Assembly (NCBI RefSeq): GCF_014529535.1
Contig: NW_023503372.1
Coordinates: 2,641,772 to 2,705,771 of the forward strand
Length of the DNA: 64,000 bases
Direction: 5' to 3'
From: Bradysia coprophila
Taxonomy: Eukaryota; Arthropoda; Insecta; Diptera; Sciaridae
Shown here: positions 40,053 to 51,670 of the stretch, piece by piece
Position numbering within the stretch: position 1 is the first letter of the stretch
How the letters are laid out: each line of letters opens with the position of its first letter
The notes under the pieces: model-generated
The model's database searches: none
The model's input: only the letters and a program-made list of their open reading frames with translations
Told to the model about the DNA's origin: nothing
Translations under genes and position numbers: made by a program

Positions 40053-41049
40053 ATGGACATGAAGTATTCACAGTTAGTTGTGTTTTTGGTGATTTGCTTC
40101 ACTAAAGTGCACGGGCGAACGGAAAATGGGCATTGTGAACCCACTGAACTCCTGCCCTAGTAAGTAAACTTTTCAAGTTTTTCTTGTTCTCTGAAATGAT
40201 TTCTTCGATTCCAGCACATGTGAGGTTCACTTGGTTGAAGATGCTCAACAACCGATTACTATTGTAATTTTCGACGAAAATGCATCGGCGAATGGCTTAC
40301 AAATCAAAGGACATCTCAAAAGTATTCCAGACATATCGGATGCAACCAAAAAATTGGTAAAGTTGAATAGACTTGAAATCAGAGGTGTTGGATTGAAAAG
40401 CGTAAGGGCGGGTCAATTAGCCGCTTTCGAAAGAATTTCAGAGTTAGATGTCAGCGATAATCAAATTTCTGAACTTGATGCTGAGAGCTTCAAAGAACTT
40501 CGTGACCTCGAATTTATTAAGTTGCATAACAATGAAATTGAGATTTTGCCATTGGGGATATTCGACTCTAATCAAAAGCTGTATTACATTCAGCTGAACG
40601 ACAACAAATTGAAAGAGATCCATGTCGATACTTTCCATCAGCATCCAGATTTAAATTTTCTTTATTTAAGGAATAACCAAATCGAGGTACTGTCTGCGAC
40701 AGTCTTCCGCAACAATAACAAAATGCATCTAATTCATCTCGACCACAATCGATTGAAAGCTTTGCATAACGATACGTTTAAGGGACTCAAGGATCTACGG
40801 TTCCTCGAGCTAAATGAAAATCAGATTGAAATTTTGCCGAAAGGTTTATTTGACGACAATACGAAATTGGGATATGTTTCCTTACAAAACAATAAACTGA
40901 TGAAAATCGAAACTGATCTTCAGAAGCTTCGAAAGTTAATAAGTCTCAATTTAACTGGAAACGTCTGCATTAGTCAGGAATGTGAATTTAAAGGCAGGGA
41001 TTGTTTATCTGCATTGATTGAAGACGTTCAACAAAAATGCTCGAATTGA
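40053..41049 (+). CDS. Secreted leucine-rich repeat protein
   Basis: Two exons (40053-40159 and 40215-41049), intron 55 bp, 313 residues. A signal peptide is evident (KYSQLVVFLVICFTKVHG, cut near residue 21). A short Cys-containing N-terminal segment with two Cys contexts (GHCEP and YTCEVH) follows, then about eight 24-residue extracellular-type LRRs with the LxxLxLxxNxI pattern (for example LDVSDNQISELDAESF and LHNNEIEILPLGIF). The C-terminal cap has four Cys (GNVCISQECEF, RDCLSAL, QQKCSN). No membrane segment or signalling domain, so it is probably an extracellular binding protein. The family resembles small secreted LRR proteins of dipterans; the ligand is unknown. ATG codons at 40053 and 40059 are both possible starts. 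Confidence 0.9.
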
Positions 41050-41154
41050 AGTGAAGTTCGACTCTACTAGATTAAACTGAAAAGTTAATTTACGAGTTTG
41101 TTTTTGAATCATTTCTACTCTAAATGAGAATGAAAATTGTAAAATCCATGGAGA

Positions 41155-41160
41155 AATAAA
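41155..41160 (+). promoter_or_regulatory. Poly(A) signal of the LRR gene
   Basis: AATAAA 105 nt past the stop of the secreted LRR gene, shortly before an A-run. Confidence 0.65.
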
Positions 41161-41412
41161 TTAATTAATTTAAAAAAAAGTCAGTGACAACGTGCTGGAC
41201 CAATGCTCCGAAGCTTGTCGGATGGAATGAACCGCGTGAAACTTGCGTCTATTTACTCAGCTTTTGATAGAATCAAATAGAGTAAAAGGGCTTTCAAACA
41301 CATGCACTTTAACGGCGAAGTAGCGATGATAAGACTCCTGAAGCGAAGTCAAGCTTATGCTATCGAAGCAAGTGCTGTTGGCGTATTAAAATACTTCTTC
41401 AAATTTAGCAAC

Positions 41413-41573
41413 GCACTACAAGCATGAGTGATGGTAGTGACAGCTGTCAAATAGAGTACTATTTTGTATGAAAAATTAAATTTTTTCTTTTGCAGTACCA
41501 AAATTTGTATGTTTGATACACAGTGCAGTTTCAGAACTCTGTCTATTTAGAGTTACACTCATGCTTGAAGTGC
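41413..41573. mobile_element. MITE, second copy of the family nested at 15968
   Basis: A 161-bp element with inverted ends GCACTACAAGCATGAGTG and CACTCATGCTTGAAGTGC. The interior GACAGCTGTCAAATAGAGTA is shared with the copy at 15968-16118. Confidence 0.8.
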
Positions 41574-44273
41574 ATTAATTTTAGTAAAGATTTGATGTTT
41601 GCATCAACTGATTAAACGCAATTTCCATAATGAAGATCTAAGGAAATTATAAGCCACGATCAAATTCAATGGGAATATTTTTCTCATTATTTGCATTTGA
41701 CAAATAAAACATTTCCCTTGATAAAAACCCGCATATGCTGAACGTAAATGGAAGCAAAGGGGCTATTAAAGTAAGGTGAAGCATTTGTAATGCATTTTTC
41801 CTTGTGTACGCGATGCATGAATGAATGTTTGAATACCCAAGGAAAGCCGATAATAAAATGAAAAATACAAAATGCGCATTTGAAATATCTTAAAGATGAG
41901 AACAACACTCAAGCACATGAAAAGTGCACTACTGCACTACACATATATGAATTATGTTCACCATGCTTTTCACTGCACTTTGAATCACTCGAGAAACACC
42001 TGGAAATGGATATGTGATGCAAGTGTCCCTCTATGTACTTTCGAAATGAAACCACCAGCTCTTCATTGTGCGGTCGAACGGAGTTTACATAAAAGTTTAA
42101 TGCAGTTTTGATATATTCGGAGCCCTGACTATGAAGGTTCTGATTTTTTTAAATTTTCAACCTCATCATTCAGTGCACTGGGAGTCAGAACAGCAGGGAC
42201 AAATTTGTCCCATTGGTGTAGTAGGAAGCTGGGGAGAATTCAGTTTAAAAACGACGATTTTCGGAAGGTCGTCTCCCTGTAGATTCATTAGTAATTCGGT
42301 AATTATAATTATTCATATTGATAGAGGTACATGTCTGATACCGAATTTTTTTCTAGAAACAATTTGTGCGACCGCTCACACACACCGATTCAAAGATGAT
42401 GACTTTTTGTATAAAATTTTTAATAGCAAGTGCTGTTGAATTGTATACCATCTTTGCACCATTGGATGTGCTCGTACAGACCGTTTCCAAAAATATCTAA
42501 TAATAAGATGAGGAAGTAAAAAGAGAAAATCAAGTCGGAGTAAAGTTTCTGTAGAATATTTGCGTCACGGTCTTCATAAAGCCGTGGATGAATGACGAGT
42601 GTATTATGTACATAGATGTACGTACATGAGCATTTTCGTGTTCATGAATACCATATGAAAAGCGATTTTAAATTTCCTTTCTAAGCTCAAATATAATTAT
42701 CTTTTTGTTCTTTTATATTTGAAAATGAAAATGGAACATTTTATCAACGGTCCAGCTGCTAAGCTTTAATAGAAGAGCTTTATTTTTTGCATGCTTTCAG
42801 GATTTGCACTTTTGTAACGGAGAAGCTCCTTCAGTTCCAAGTAAATTATTTTCAAAAGGTTTTAAATTCAGTTTGCAATTTCAAAATTAGAAATTTTCCT
42901 TTTTCGAAACCTACACTCGTGTGAATTTATGGTTTTTCATGCAGTCTGGTTTGTTGGCTCCAAACCATGTAGAGATGAAATGTTTACGTCTTCCATTTTA
43001 TACACTCACGTTTTACGAGCCTTACTACCAAATAAAGCAATTGTTCCGACTTCACAAATTGTTTTTCGCGCTGTTCAGCCGATAGATGCTGAACGTGACT
43101 CAACATCATTACGGCGATTAAGGAATTGTTGTAGAGCATTTTGGTATAATGAATAAACTCCATTCAGTGTCGTTTTTAGCAACATAATATTCACCACAGC
43201 CTCACATTGTCGTTATTTTACCGAGTAATCGTCACACCTCCTAAACAATTACATCGATTTTTCGGTCTGTTGCTTGTTTTAAATTATAAAATTTAAGGGT
43301 GAAAATCATCGAGCCATGCTAAACTAGGTACCTACACCATAAAGGAAATTATTAACATTGACCTTTACATTAATTGAACTTGATTTCGCTTTTACATGTT
43401 ATAACCATTTGATTCACGACCGATTTTAAAGCTCATTAAAAAAAAAACTTCTACTGCTAAGGTAAGGGTAAGCATCTTCAAACAACCACTATTATCCACC
43501 AATACTAAAAGTGATTTATGCTCTTATAGTTCCAGACATGCAACATACTGCATTTAAAGATTAATTCCCTTGTATACCGATTCCAAATTGATAGTAAAAC
43601 TCACCTTCACCTGGAGTCGGTATATTATCGTAAAACATTTCCCATAAAGGAATCATATATTTCCACAGCAGACTTTTTCATTCGACAATGCATGGATGGA
43701 TACATATATATGTGTACGCGTATACACAATGCTATATACCACTCAAGCCCACATCAAAGATAATTTTCGTTCTATCGAGAAACTGTTGCTATATTACATA
43801 CAGTTTGCTCGACATAGACGATTGCCATAAAACCGAATACCTCGTCGAATATTAAGCTCTACAATGTGATATCTTACCATAGATACGAGAAATTTCATAT
43901 AAATAAAAGTAGGTAGACAACATTAAGAAGCAACAAACGGTTGGGGAAATCTGAGATCCCACACACCTTCTCATATTTCAAATTTCATTCGTTTCGTACA
44001 AGAAAAGAAAAGCAAAAAAATATATAAAGGGAAAAATTTACCTTACCAACTTTATCAACAGCTTGAGTGGCTGTGGGTGTAAGTGCAAACAAAGTTGATA
44101 AAAAGTGCTTGCTCTTATTAGATACGCTTAAAAATAAATTCAATATTTATTTGGGATGGCGCGAGATAATAATATTAAACCGGATCCCTAACCTCCCATC
44201 CAACTTGAACATCCAATCTTCTTTTTTATTAAAAGTTTGCTATTCGAATCAAATTCATTTATTTATTTAACAT

Positions 44274-44413
44274 CTGACCTTTCACACAGACGACAAGTAG
44301 TTTTTATCCATATGATTCCACGAATCTGCTACTTCTTCAGTTCTAACACGATGCATTGACACATGCTGTAAAAGACCATGTTAGAGAGAACTCTTTGCCA
44401 TTATCGATAACGC
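44274..44413. mobile_element. Degraded CCTGT-family MITE
   Basis: Shows the family order: ACAGACGACAAG end, then CTACTTCTTCAGTTCTAACA, then AAAGACCAT, then TTATCGATAACG. Confidence 0.6.
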
Positions 44414-46998
44414 GGTCCGTGGACCTTTGATAATTTTTTTCGAGAAAATCAAAACCCCCGAAATTCGAGGAAATCGAGTAAATTCGGGAATATCGAAAAA
44501 TGACTTTGATTTTCTAGAATCCTAGAAAATTTTGGTAAATGGAGTAAAAGAGGAAAAGTTTGGAGTGGTAAATCCAACAAATTTTAATGGTTTTCTCAAA
44601 TTTTCATAATTTTGATAAAATTGAAAACTTGTCTCAAGGAAAAGCAGTGGGTCTGTAAAAGATACGATGATGCAGATCAGTAATTTTTTGTGCTCATTTA
44701 GCCAGTGAAAATCGCAATGTCTCCAATTATTAATCTCTCTTATGTGTCTCGACCGAACAAAAACCTGTGACGCCTGTAACTTTAACTTTATAAGCTTTAT
44801 ACGTCTAAATAAGATGCATTTTAAATTCATAAAAACCGCAGAAAGAATGTTAAAATGAGTTTACGTAAGCTACTTCTTTAAACTTTACTTTACTTTAAGA
44901 TGCGCAGCTGTGAACTTTAAAAAGTTGTGCAAAATTTCAAATATGCTTTCATTAATTTGACGTAAGACTTTTATCTGACTTGATAGTTTCATTGGAGGCA
45001 AATCATTGTGGTTCGTAAATTTCGTAATATGGCTTTTCGCATATTAGGTCCCTACGCAAGGAAGTAACGTCGAAGAGTGTACAGATTTTAAACAACGTTA
45101 CGGTTGGATCCACACTCGCTTTTTTGAAATCTCTCCACCTGCGACTCGTATTGATAATCTCACATTCAGAGCATACAAAGGCTTTAAATTCTTTAGGCTA
45201 GGACGTGGTTTTATTCAGAAGCAGTGCTTTCACAAGTCCTTTTTGTGGCGCGCCATGAAAAAGACATTTGACAAGTCCGAGTACTTTTTCGATTGGTATT
45301 CGATATACTCGATATGCAAATGCACCTTGAAATACAAATACTTATCAATTACCTTGTAACAACTATAATATGTAACTATCACGACACGCCGACATAAATC
45401 AAAAACTGAGTAAGACTCTTACCACTGGCGGTGAGTCAAATGGAAATGGAAAAATAATAATGATATGAATGTGAACAATTTTTCACCGCTGATCTATGAG
45501 TATTACATGGGGCTGAGTATTAGGGACAAATAGAGTTTCCATTCACTAAAAGTCAAATGGAAAAAGATTGAATGATTGCTTGTTTAGTGGTTGTGTTTCC
45601 TTCTTTTTTTCCCATCAATATATCGCTTACACGTATACACGTTAACGTAGAGTGATTGAGTACATAATCAGAGAGTGGATAAAAGCATGTTGCTGATGGC
45701 ATGTTTTGAATTCAGAATTAGGTATTTATTTGTTAAACAACGTCAAATTGGATTGACATCAAAGGATATTAATTTACATTCGTAGTTTGGTAAGCCACAC
45801 CAAGCTTTCCAGTTTCTAATGATTGGATGCACCATACAGCACTGACTGCTGATATATTGATGCAGATTTATATGCAGTTACTTCAAATGATTATTTTAGT
45901 TAATGAAATTTGTAATTTATGACCGAAAGTGTTTTATGTTCATCAAAGCCATCGTGCACTTTATTTTATGTTCTAAAAAAACTCGCGAGCTTTTTTTACG
46001 ATAGAAGGTCAGATCGTGTCATGGCTAAATCAATTACCTTGAACTGTTTCGATCCATTGTCTGGGTCAACTAATTTCAACGAAATTATCAGTAAATGTCG
46101 GTAAATGTTTTCGGAATGCCAGCGCTTTGTGTAAATATGATAATTTTGTTGGAGTTAACTGGGAGGAATGGAAAGTTTAAGATTTATATCATGCCCCATT
46201 TTGCTTTGCATTTCCATTGCATGAAAGCTAAGATTTACAGTGTGATTTAAGACATTACTTAGAAAAAGTTCGTAACTTAATGCAGATAAGGCAGTGGTGG
46301 TGGAGAAGTTTTTGCGCAATAAATCAAACCCAAGCCAAATCTGAACACACGAAAAATAAGTGGAGGGTGCGAAAGAAGGGACAGAAAATTAAGCTGAAAC
46401 ATTCCGTGTTTCAGTCCATTAGTCCTAGTACAGTGCTTTGATAAGATGGCAACTTGATCCAACCAAAAATTACTGTGAAAAACCTAAAATTAGCTTAATT
46501 TAATTACCCCCCCACTTCGGGAAGGATTTAATTACCCCAACTCTGAGATGAACTAAAAACTACAGGTAAGCCGATTCCGATGTTATTCCTAAAATTATAC
46601 GACGGGAACAACAAATTAAACCTTGACCCCGTTCGATGCTATACTTCAATATTTGGCTCTTGAAACCATAATCAATTTCACCGATAAGTGGGCATTTCAA
46701 ACAGTAAAATGTTAATTTTAGAGTCTTGTCTCGTCGATTAGCTCTTTTGAAGAGGAAAAATTTCAAAATTACTAATTTTTAGCTGTGTTTCTCCATATCC
46801 GTATCTCCGTATCACTCACATAATAAATTGTGTTTCATCACCAGTCCATTCATTCGGTTAAGTGTTTATTAATCGAAGATAGACACAATTCAATAAACTA
46901 TCTTATCATCTCAGAGTATGTCTTGTATCGAAATGTGAAACAAATTCAATTTGAGCCATTCAGTCTTCCATAAAACTTCGAAATTGTCGGTTCTCGCA

Positions 46999-47883
46999 AT
47001 GAAAATACTGTGTGTAATAGCCGCAGTTGTCGCTTCGACATCAGCACTCACCCTGAACTGCGAATTTAGAGACGTTAATTGGCTTGCGATCGGACCGAAT
47101 TACCAGTGTTACAGCGAAGCCTTTGACGTTGACTCAACGCAGACAGTGACGGCTGTGTCAGGAAACCATGTAGAGAATAAAACTGCTGAGGATGTCTACT
47201 CGATTCACGTCGACAACTGTACCAATCTGTCCTACATTCCGAAAGGGCTCTTGGCCGTATTTCCAAATCTTCGGGGAATTTATTTAGAAGGTTGTGCGGT
47301 AGCGTCGCTCAACGGAACTGAATTGGATGAATATCCTCGGTTAACGGTATTCGCGGTGGAGTTTAGTCCGCTTGGTTATGTTCCGGGAGATCTGTTTGCA
47401 CACACTCCGGATATGGTGCTCATAAGCTTCGCCGAAAATAACATAACCGAAGTCGGCAGAAATTTGTTGGACGGTCTAAACGATCTATCACAAGTCTACT
47501 TTGAGCACAATATTTGCATTGACCATAATGCCCCAACACCTGAAGAAATTCCAGGTTTAATTGCAGTGTTGGAAGCTGACTGTTCGAGTGAGACTACGGA
47601 TACTACAACAGATACGACTACGGATACTGCTACAGATACGACTACGGATATTGCTACAGATACGACTACGGATATTGCTACAGATACGACTACGGATATT
47701 GCTACAGATACGACTACGGATATTGCTACAGATACGACTACGGATACGCCTACTACTACTACTACTACAGATGCGACGACGACCGTGAGTTCTAGTGCGA
47801 ATGAAAGACTAAAGTCTGCTGTTTTATTGTGTTTGTTATGCAGTGGTTTTGTATGTATCCGAAAATATTTTTTGATCAATTAA
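46999..47883 (+). CDS. Secreted LRR protein with Thr/Asp repeat stalk
   Basis: A single-exon gene of 294 residues. The ATG at 46999 starts a signal peptide (MKILCVIAAVVASTSA). The upstream in-frame codons contain no ATG. Residues about 60-180 hold three to four loose LRRs (IPKGLLAVFPNLRGIYLEGC, VPGDLFAHTPDM, FAENNITEVGRNLLDGL) and a cap NICID...EADCS resembling GNVCIS...QKCS of the gene at 40053, so both belong to one local family. After the cap comes a Thr/Asp-rich stalk built from an 8-residue unit (DTTTDIAT), then a run of Thr, likely heavily O-glycosylated. The protein ends with a hydrophobic segment (AVLLCLLCSGFVCI) and RKYFLIN, which would either anchor it as a type I membrane protein or act as an anchor signal. 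Function unknown. Confidence 0.85.
   Translation: MKILCVIAAVVASTSALTLNCEFRDVNWLAIGPNYQCYSEAFDVDSTQTVTAVSGNHVENKTAEDVYSIHVDNCTNLSYIPKGLLAVFPNLRGIYLEGCAVASLNGTELDEYPRLTVFAVEFSPLGYVPGDLFAHTPDMVLISFAENNITEVGRNLLDGLNDLSQVYFEHNICIDHNAPTPEEIPGLIAVLEADCSSETTDTTTDTTTDTATDTTTDIATDTTTDIATDTTTDIATDTTTDIATDTTTDTPTTTTTTDATTTVSSSANERLKSAVLLCLLCSGFVCIRKYFLIN
47591..47767 (+). repeat. 24-bp tandem repeat in coding sequence
   Basis: Unit ACAGATACGACTACGGATATTGCT repeated as about five good copies, with diverged 12-bp half units at both ends and a final ACT run. Copies are nearly identical at the DNA level, including silent positions, so the array is young and its length is probably variable. All three forward frames and the complement stay open across it, which explains several shadow frames. 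Confidence 0.9.
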
Positions 47884-48651
47884 AGTGTTTCATTATAAGC
47901 CAAGGACCTGCAGTTTTCGTACATATCTCTTTGAATCATCTAAATGAATTCTGTCTTATTCATTCAATAGAAAAGATGGTTTTTACGTGACACGTGTAGC
48001 TCAAAACCATCGGCATTGATGTGATAAGAAATTAAATATTTAGAAGGATTTTACCTTCACTTTACTTTCAGTGGATACTGCAACAGGCTACAAAATGTGT
48101 AACATTCGTTACCACCGAGATACGATAAATAGAATTTGTTGCTCTCTCAAAATTACAGCATAAAAGCTCACTTGAGTCATTCGTCAAAGAAATAACTGAA
48201 ATGTTTCTCCGCATATCTTGAATCTTTTAGCTTCAGTGTAAGCATCAAATGTTTTCTGGCAAAATTGTAGCTGTGAAACCACTCATAATTTAACGGTTAT
48301 ACCCACACTGAGTTCACATATAAAGGGAACGTTTAGGCTCATCCTTTTTTATAGCCATGCGAAGTACGTAGGACTATTCGAATACTAATTCCGGGGAAGG
48401 GTACAAACTCTTTCGGAGTTAATCCAAATCGTATAGAGATGATGCCACGGTCAAAGATGATAGAGTTATAACAAGTGGTTGTGGAGCTTGTGGTCATATT
48501 GTAGGGTTTTTGAAAGATTCAGTGGATTGCATATCACACTTTTGTGAGGACAGACGAATCGCCACCCCTACTTTTGTGAAAGTTTTAATATTTCAAGAAA
48601 TTTGTGTCAGGCTTCTTAGCAAAAAGCTACCAGCTCATGGCTGTCATTAAA

Positions 48652-48721
48652 GGGGTTGTCCATAAAATACCTGGACGTCAAAAACTCTCAAAAAAGTACG
48701 GACGTCTTTTATGGACAGCCC
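48652..48721. repeat. Short hairpin with GGGTTGTCCATAAA ends
   Basis: GGGGTTGTCCATAAAATACC...GGACGTC is inverted at GACGTCTTTTATGGACAGCC. Ends of this style resemble the GGGGCCGTTCATAAATTACG element at 8496. Confidence 0.7.
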
Positions 48722-49452
48722 AAAAGTTTGGCTTTTCAGAGATCATACCATTTTTACCGCGATCACCTCCATCGTCGCAGGGGGCTGAAAGTAGCCATTT
48801 TCTTATCACCGTTCCGCCGTTGTGACTTGTCGATTAAGTAGTAAAAAAATTCGTTTCATATTTCGTGAAACAGTTCCCTTTCTCGCATACACGATTCGTT
48901 GCACGTAGTATAGGTTTTCGATTACCTATAAATATTCAACGTTCTCCGTCATGCCATTAAAATTTAGTGTACTACGGAAGAACGTGATTGTCATAGTTGA
49001 AAAGTCTACCAAGACCGATAGTGAACGGAGTTCGTTTTGGTTGTGTTTATATACGGCATAATTTCCATATATGAAATCAATATACAGTGAATTGTCAGCA
49101 TTCAATTCAATTATTTATTAATGCAACAAAACAATAATTTGACGATTAGAGTGTATTGAAATGAGTTAATTGAAGAATGTCATTAGCGGTCGACCATAAT
49201 ATCAATTGGTTAAACTTGAACTTTTAATCCTAATTTACAGGCAAATCGTACCGATTAAGTAAAGCTTTGGACTATATCAAAACTAAGCCCAGACGAAGGC
49301 CGATACAATAAAGCCAACAAATATCCATACCAGTAGCCGAGCTTTTGCAAGGTATATAACAAATCGAGCGAAAATAATTATCGCCGAAAAGGCTTGTATG
49401 ATTTGCTTAAATTTGAAACAAACATCCCAAAGACTTAAGGGGAAGGTATGTC

Positions 49453-49607
49453 ACGATTAAAGATTTAATCTGACTATCACTTTGTTTTCAGTAGGAAATC
49501 TTCTACTTCATTAGTTTCAGCCAAAGCTCACTCTCTGTGAGAGCAATATTAAAACTAATTTTAAAACATAAGAGAACTCATCGTTGTCGATAACAGATGA
49601 ATAGCAT
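49453..49607. mobile_element. Degraded CCTGT-family MITE
   Basis: Contains AAATCTTCTACTTCATTAGTTT and the end block TTGTCGATAACAGATGAATAGC. It abuts the next element directly. Confidence 0.6.
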
Positions 49608-49610
49608 CCA

Positions 49611-49736
49611 GGGACTATTTTTGGCAAAACATTTTCCTAAATTTTCAAACATTTCCTTTTCAATTTTAGGAAAATAAGAAAAATCTAGAAAAATTCAAGG
49701 AAATATGGAAAAAGGTTTTCCCAAAAATATACCCTG
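49611..49736. mobile_element. hAT-like MITE with CAGGGACTATTTTTG ends
   Basis: A 126-bp element. Ends CAGGGACTATTTTTGG and CCAAAAATATACCCTG are inverted copies, and the flanks ATAGCATC and GTAACATC agree at 6 of 8 bases, a decayed 8-bp duplication. It inserted in or beside a CCTGT-family copy. A relative is at 61581-61721. Confidence 0.75.
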
Positions 49737-50136
49737 GTAACATCTAAAAGTCTACTAGTTTCTAAATGTCTGTCGACAATGAGCAGTAATTTGAAAGGTA
49801 ACTCCATTACCTAAATGAATAATGTTTTCAGTGAAGTTACGACAGTTCAACTTATTAAACTCATTACGGTCTTACCATTATATCCTTAAAATTCGCCTAA
49901 AGAAATAACCCTTACCAACAATTACAAGTTAATGGATGGTATTACTACCTGTAAATAAAATGGCAACAAAAGTTCAGGGAATTGTTGATTCAATTTAGCC
50001 CATTAATTCGACACTGCCACGTGGATGATTATTCTTATTAGAGTTGAATAGATGGGAAACATCGACAAAAGCACTCGAATCGGGTCGTTTGTATCTTCTC
50101 TAACGGAGCATAACAATCGAAAGGAAAAGTATGTAA

Positions 50137-50307
50137 GGGACTATTCACAAATTACGTCACACCGTTAGGGGGAGGGGGTTTTGTCGAAGAAAACGTGAGG
50201 GTTCTAACAAATATCGGTCAATTCAGACCCTTGTTTTTGTGACGAGGGAGGATGAAGTGGTGCCGAAAACTCGGTAAAACAGATTGATGTAATTTCTGAA
50301 CGACCCC
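50137..50307. mobile_element. PIF/Harbinger-like MITE with TAA target duplication
   Basis: A 171-bp element from GGGACTATTCACAAATTACG to TGTAATTTCTGAACGACCCC, flanked by TAA at 50134-50136 and 50308-50310. A diverged relative of the 8496 element. Confidence 0.8.
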
Positions 50308-51670
50308 TAATTGAACCATCCAAAACCTGTTGCTAGGTGCTCGCCTACAGTCTACTCGTATTCGTTGAAAAAAAGTCAACAAATTAGCAGCTTTCAATGT
50401 CTGACACTGAATAGATATCAAATGACTTTGCAACTTTTCGCCATTTCAGCTTCATATTCCCCCTATCTTGTTCGATTGTATTAAATTCAATTTCAATGTT
50501 TACCGAATAAACCATTTCACCGAAACGAATGGATATGAAAAGCTTCTACACTTAATATAGGCCCCATATAAAACGATACAATCGTTTATTGTCGACTCTG
50601 GTTATAGTTTGTTGGCAAAAGTAAGTAAACAAGAAGGATATTTTCGAGCAAAGTGTCGAATGTTATACTGTTGAGTTGGGATTTAAAATAGACAAAAGTT
50701 AAGGTAGATGTGTGTATATAGGAGATTTAATCACATGAAAACCGTTATGTAATGTTGCTGAGCTGTTTCTTTCCATTTCGACTAGAAATACGATCTGTGT
50801 AACTGGTTGGATCCCTTTGATTTTAGATTATACGAAAACTTGTTGTTATCGAATTATTTATGGCAGGGATGGGAACAGTTTAACCGCTAACACGTGGATG
50901 TAATATTTAGTGGTTTAACTTTGAGGATGTGTACCGAACACAATTTTACCCTAATTAGAAATTACTCAAAGTTTGTTCAATGTTCGTTTTCGATTGACGT
51001 AACACAAACAGAAGAATTGGGGTAAACAAATCTCTTTCGCGCTGTCGACAACATTTTATAGTTTTCGGTCTTTTGTGTTTCAGTTGTAACGTTATAGTTA
51101 TAGCAACAAAGTAAAATTCATCAGCGGTTTTTGTGTAAGTACAAAAGCTACCATCGAATTTTCTGTTTATCCTCTTAGTTATAAATTTAGCACAAAAAAA
51201 AAGTGTTTCATCATCCTTCGTACGTACGAGTACGGAACAAGTTCCAAGGATTTTTTTTTCTCATTCAGTTAATATGCCCTTAAAAAATGAGCTTTCTTTT
51301 ATTCGAACGATAAACATTTATGGGTACAAACACATACTTGTAAAGTTTATGCCATTCAATTCGCCTGTACGCACGGATGACTTCCCTCGTCATATTTTTA
51401 ATATTCTTCGCCGGATGTGGGATAATCTTATGTACAATGTTTTCGGAAGGGTAAAAAGTAACATAAATTTTGGGCTAACGATAAATGTGTCTAAGCGAAT
51501 CAATAAATGGGATAAAATATGGAAGTACGATTTAGGATTTATCACCTGTTGAGGAAACAGCAAAATTTATCGCAATTTTAAAGTTTTCCTTGATATATTT
51601 TAAACGTTTTTGTAAGTGGGACCAGTTGAAAGTCGCGTAATTGAGAAGAATTTAAGAAGTTTTACCGGAT

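Larger units (their letters stand above)
41161..46998. other. Long gene-poor stretch
   Basis: No supported gene in 5.8 kb. Two MITE copies are listed separately. Weak coding hints only: a 17-codon ATG segment followed by GTGAGT on the minus strand at 43605-43656 (see findings), and an open segment after a TTTCATGCAG acceptor-like site at 42929-43156 (+). Around 44435-44530 there is a degraded repeat rich in GAAATTCGAG/TTTTCTAG words. Confidence 0.45.

Noticed and set aside
42929..43156. 75-codon plus-strand segment after an acceptor-like TTTCATGCAG
   Set aside because: Two forward frames look equally plausible and neither matches a known family.
47496..47879. 127-codon minus-strand Val-rich frame and the plus-strand RLRILLQI-repeat frame
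   Set aside because: Both are shadows of the 24-bp coding repeat in the Thr-rich LRR gene.
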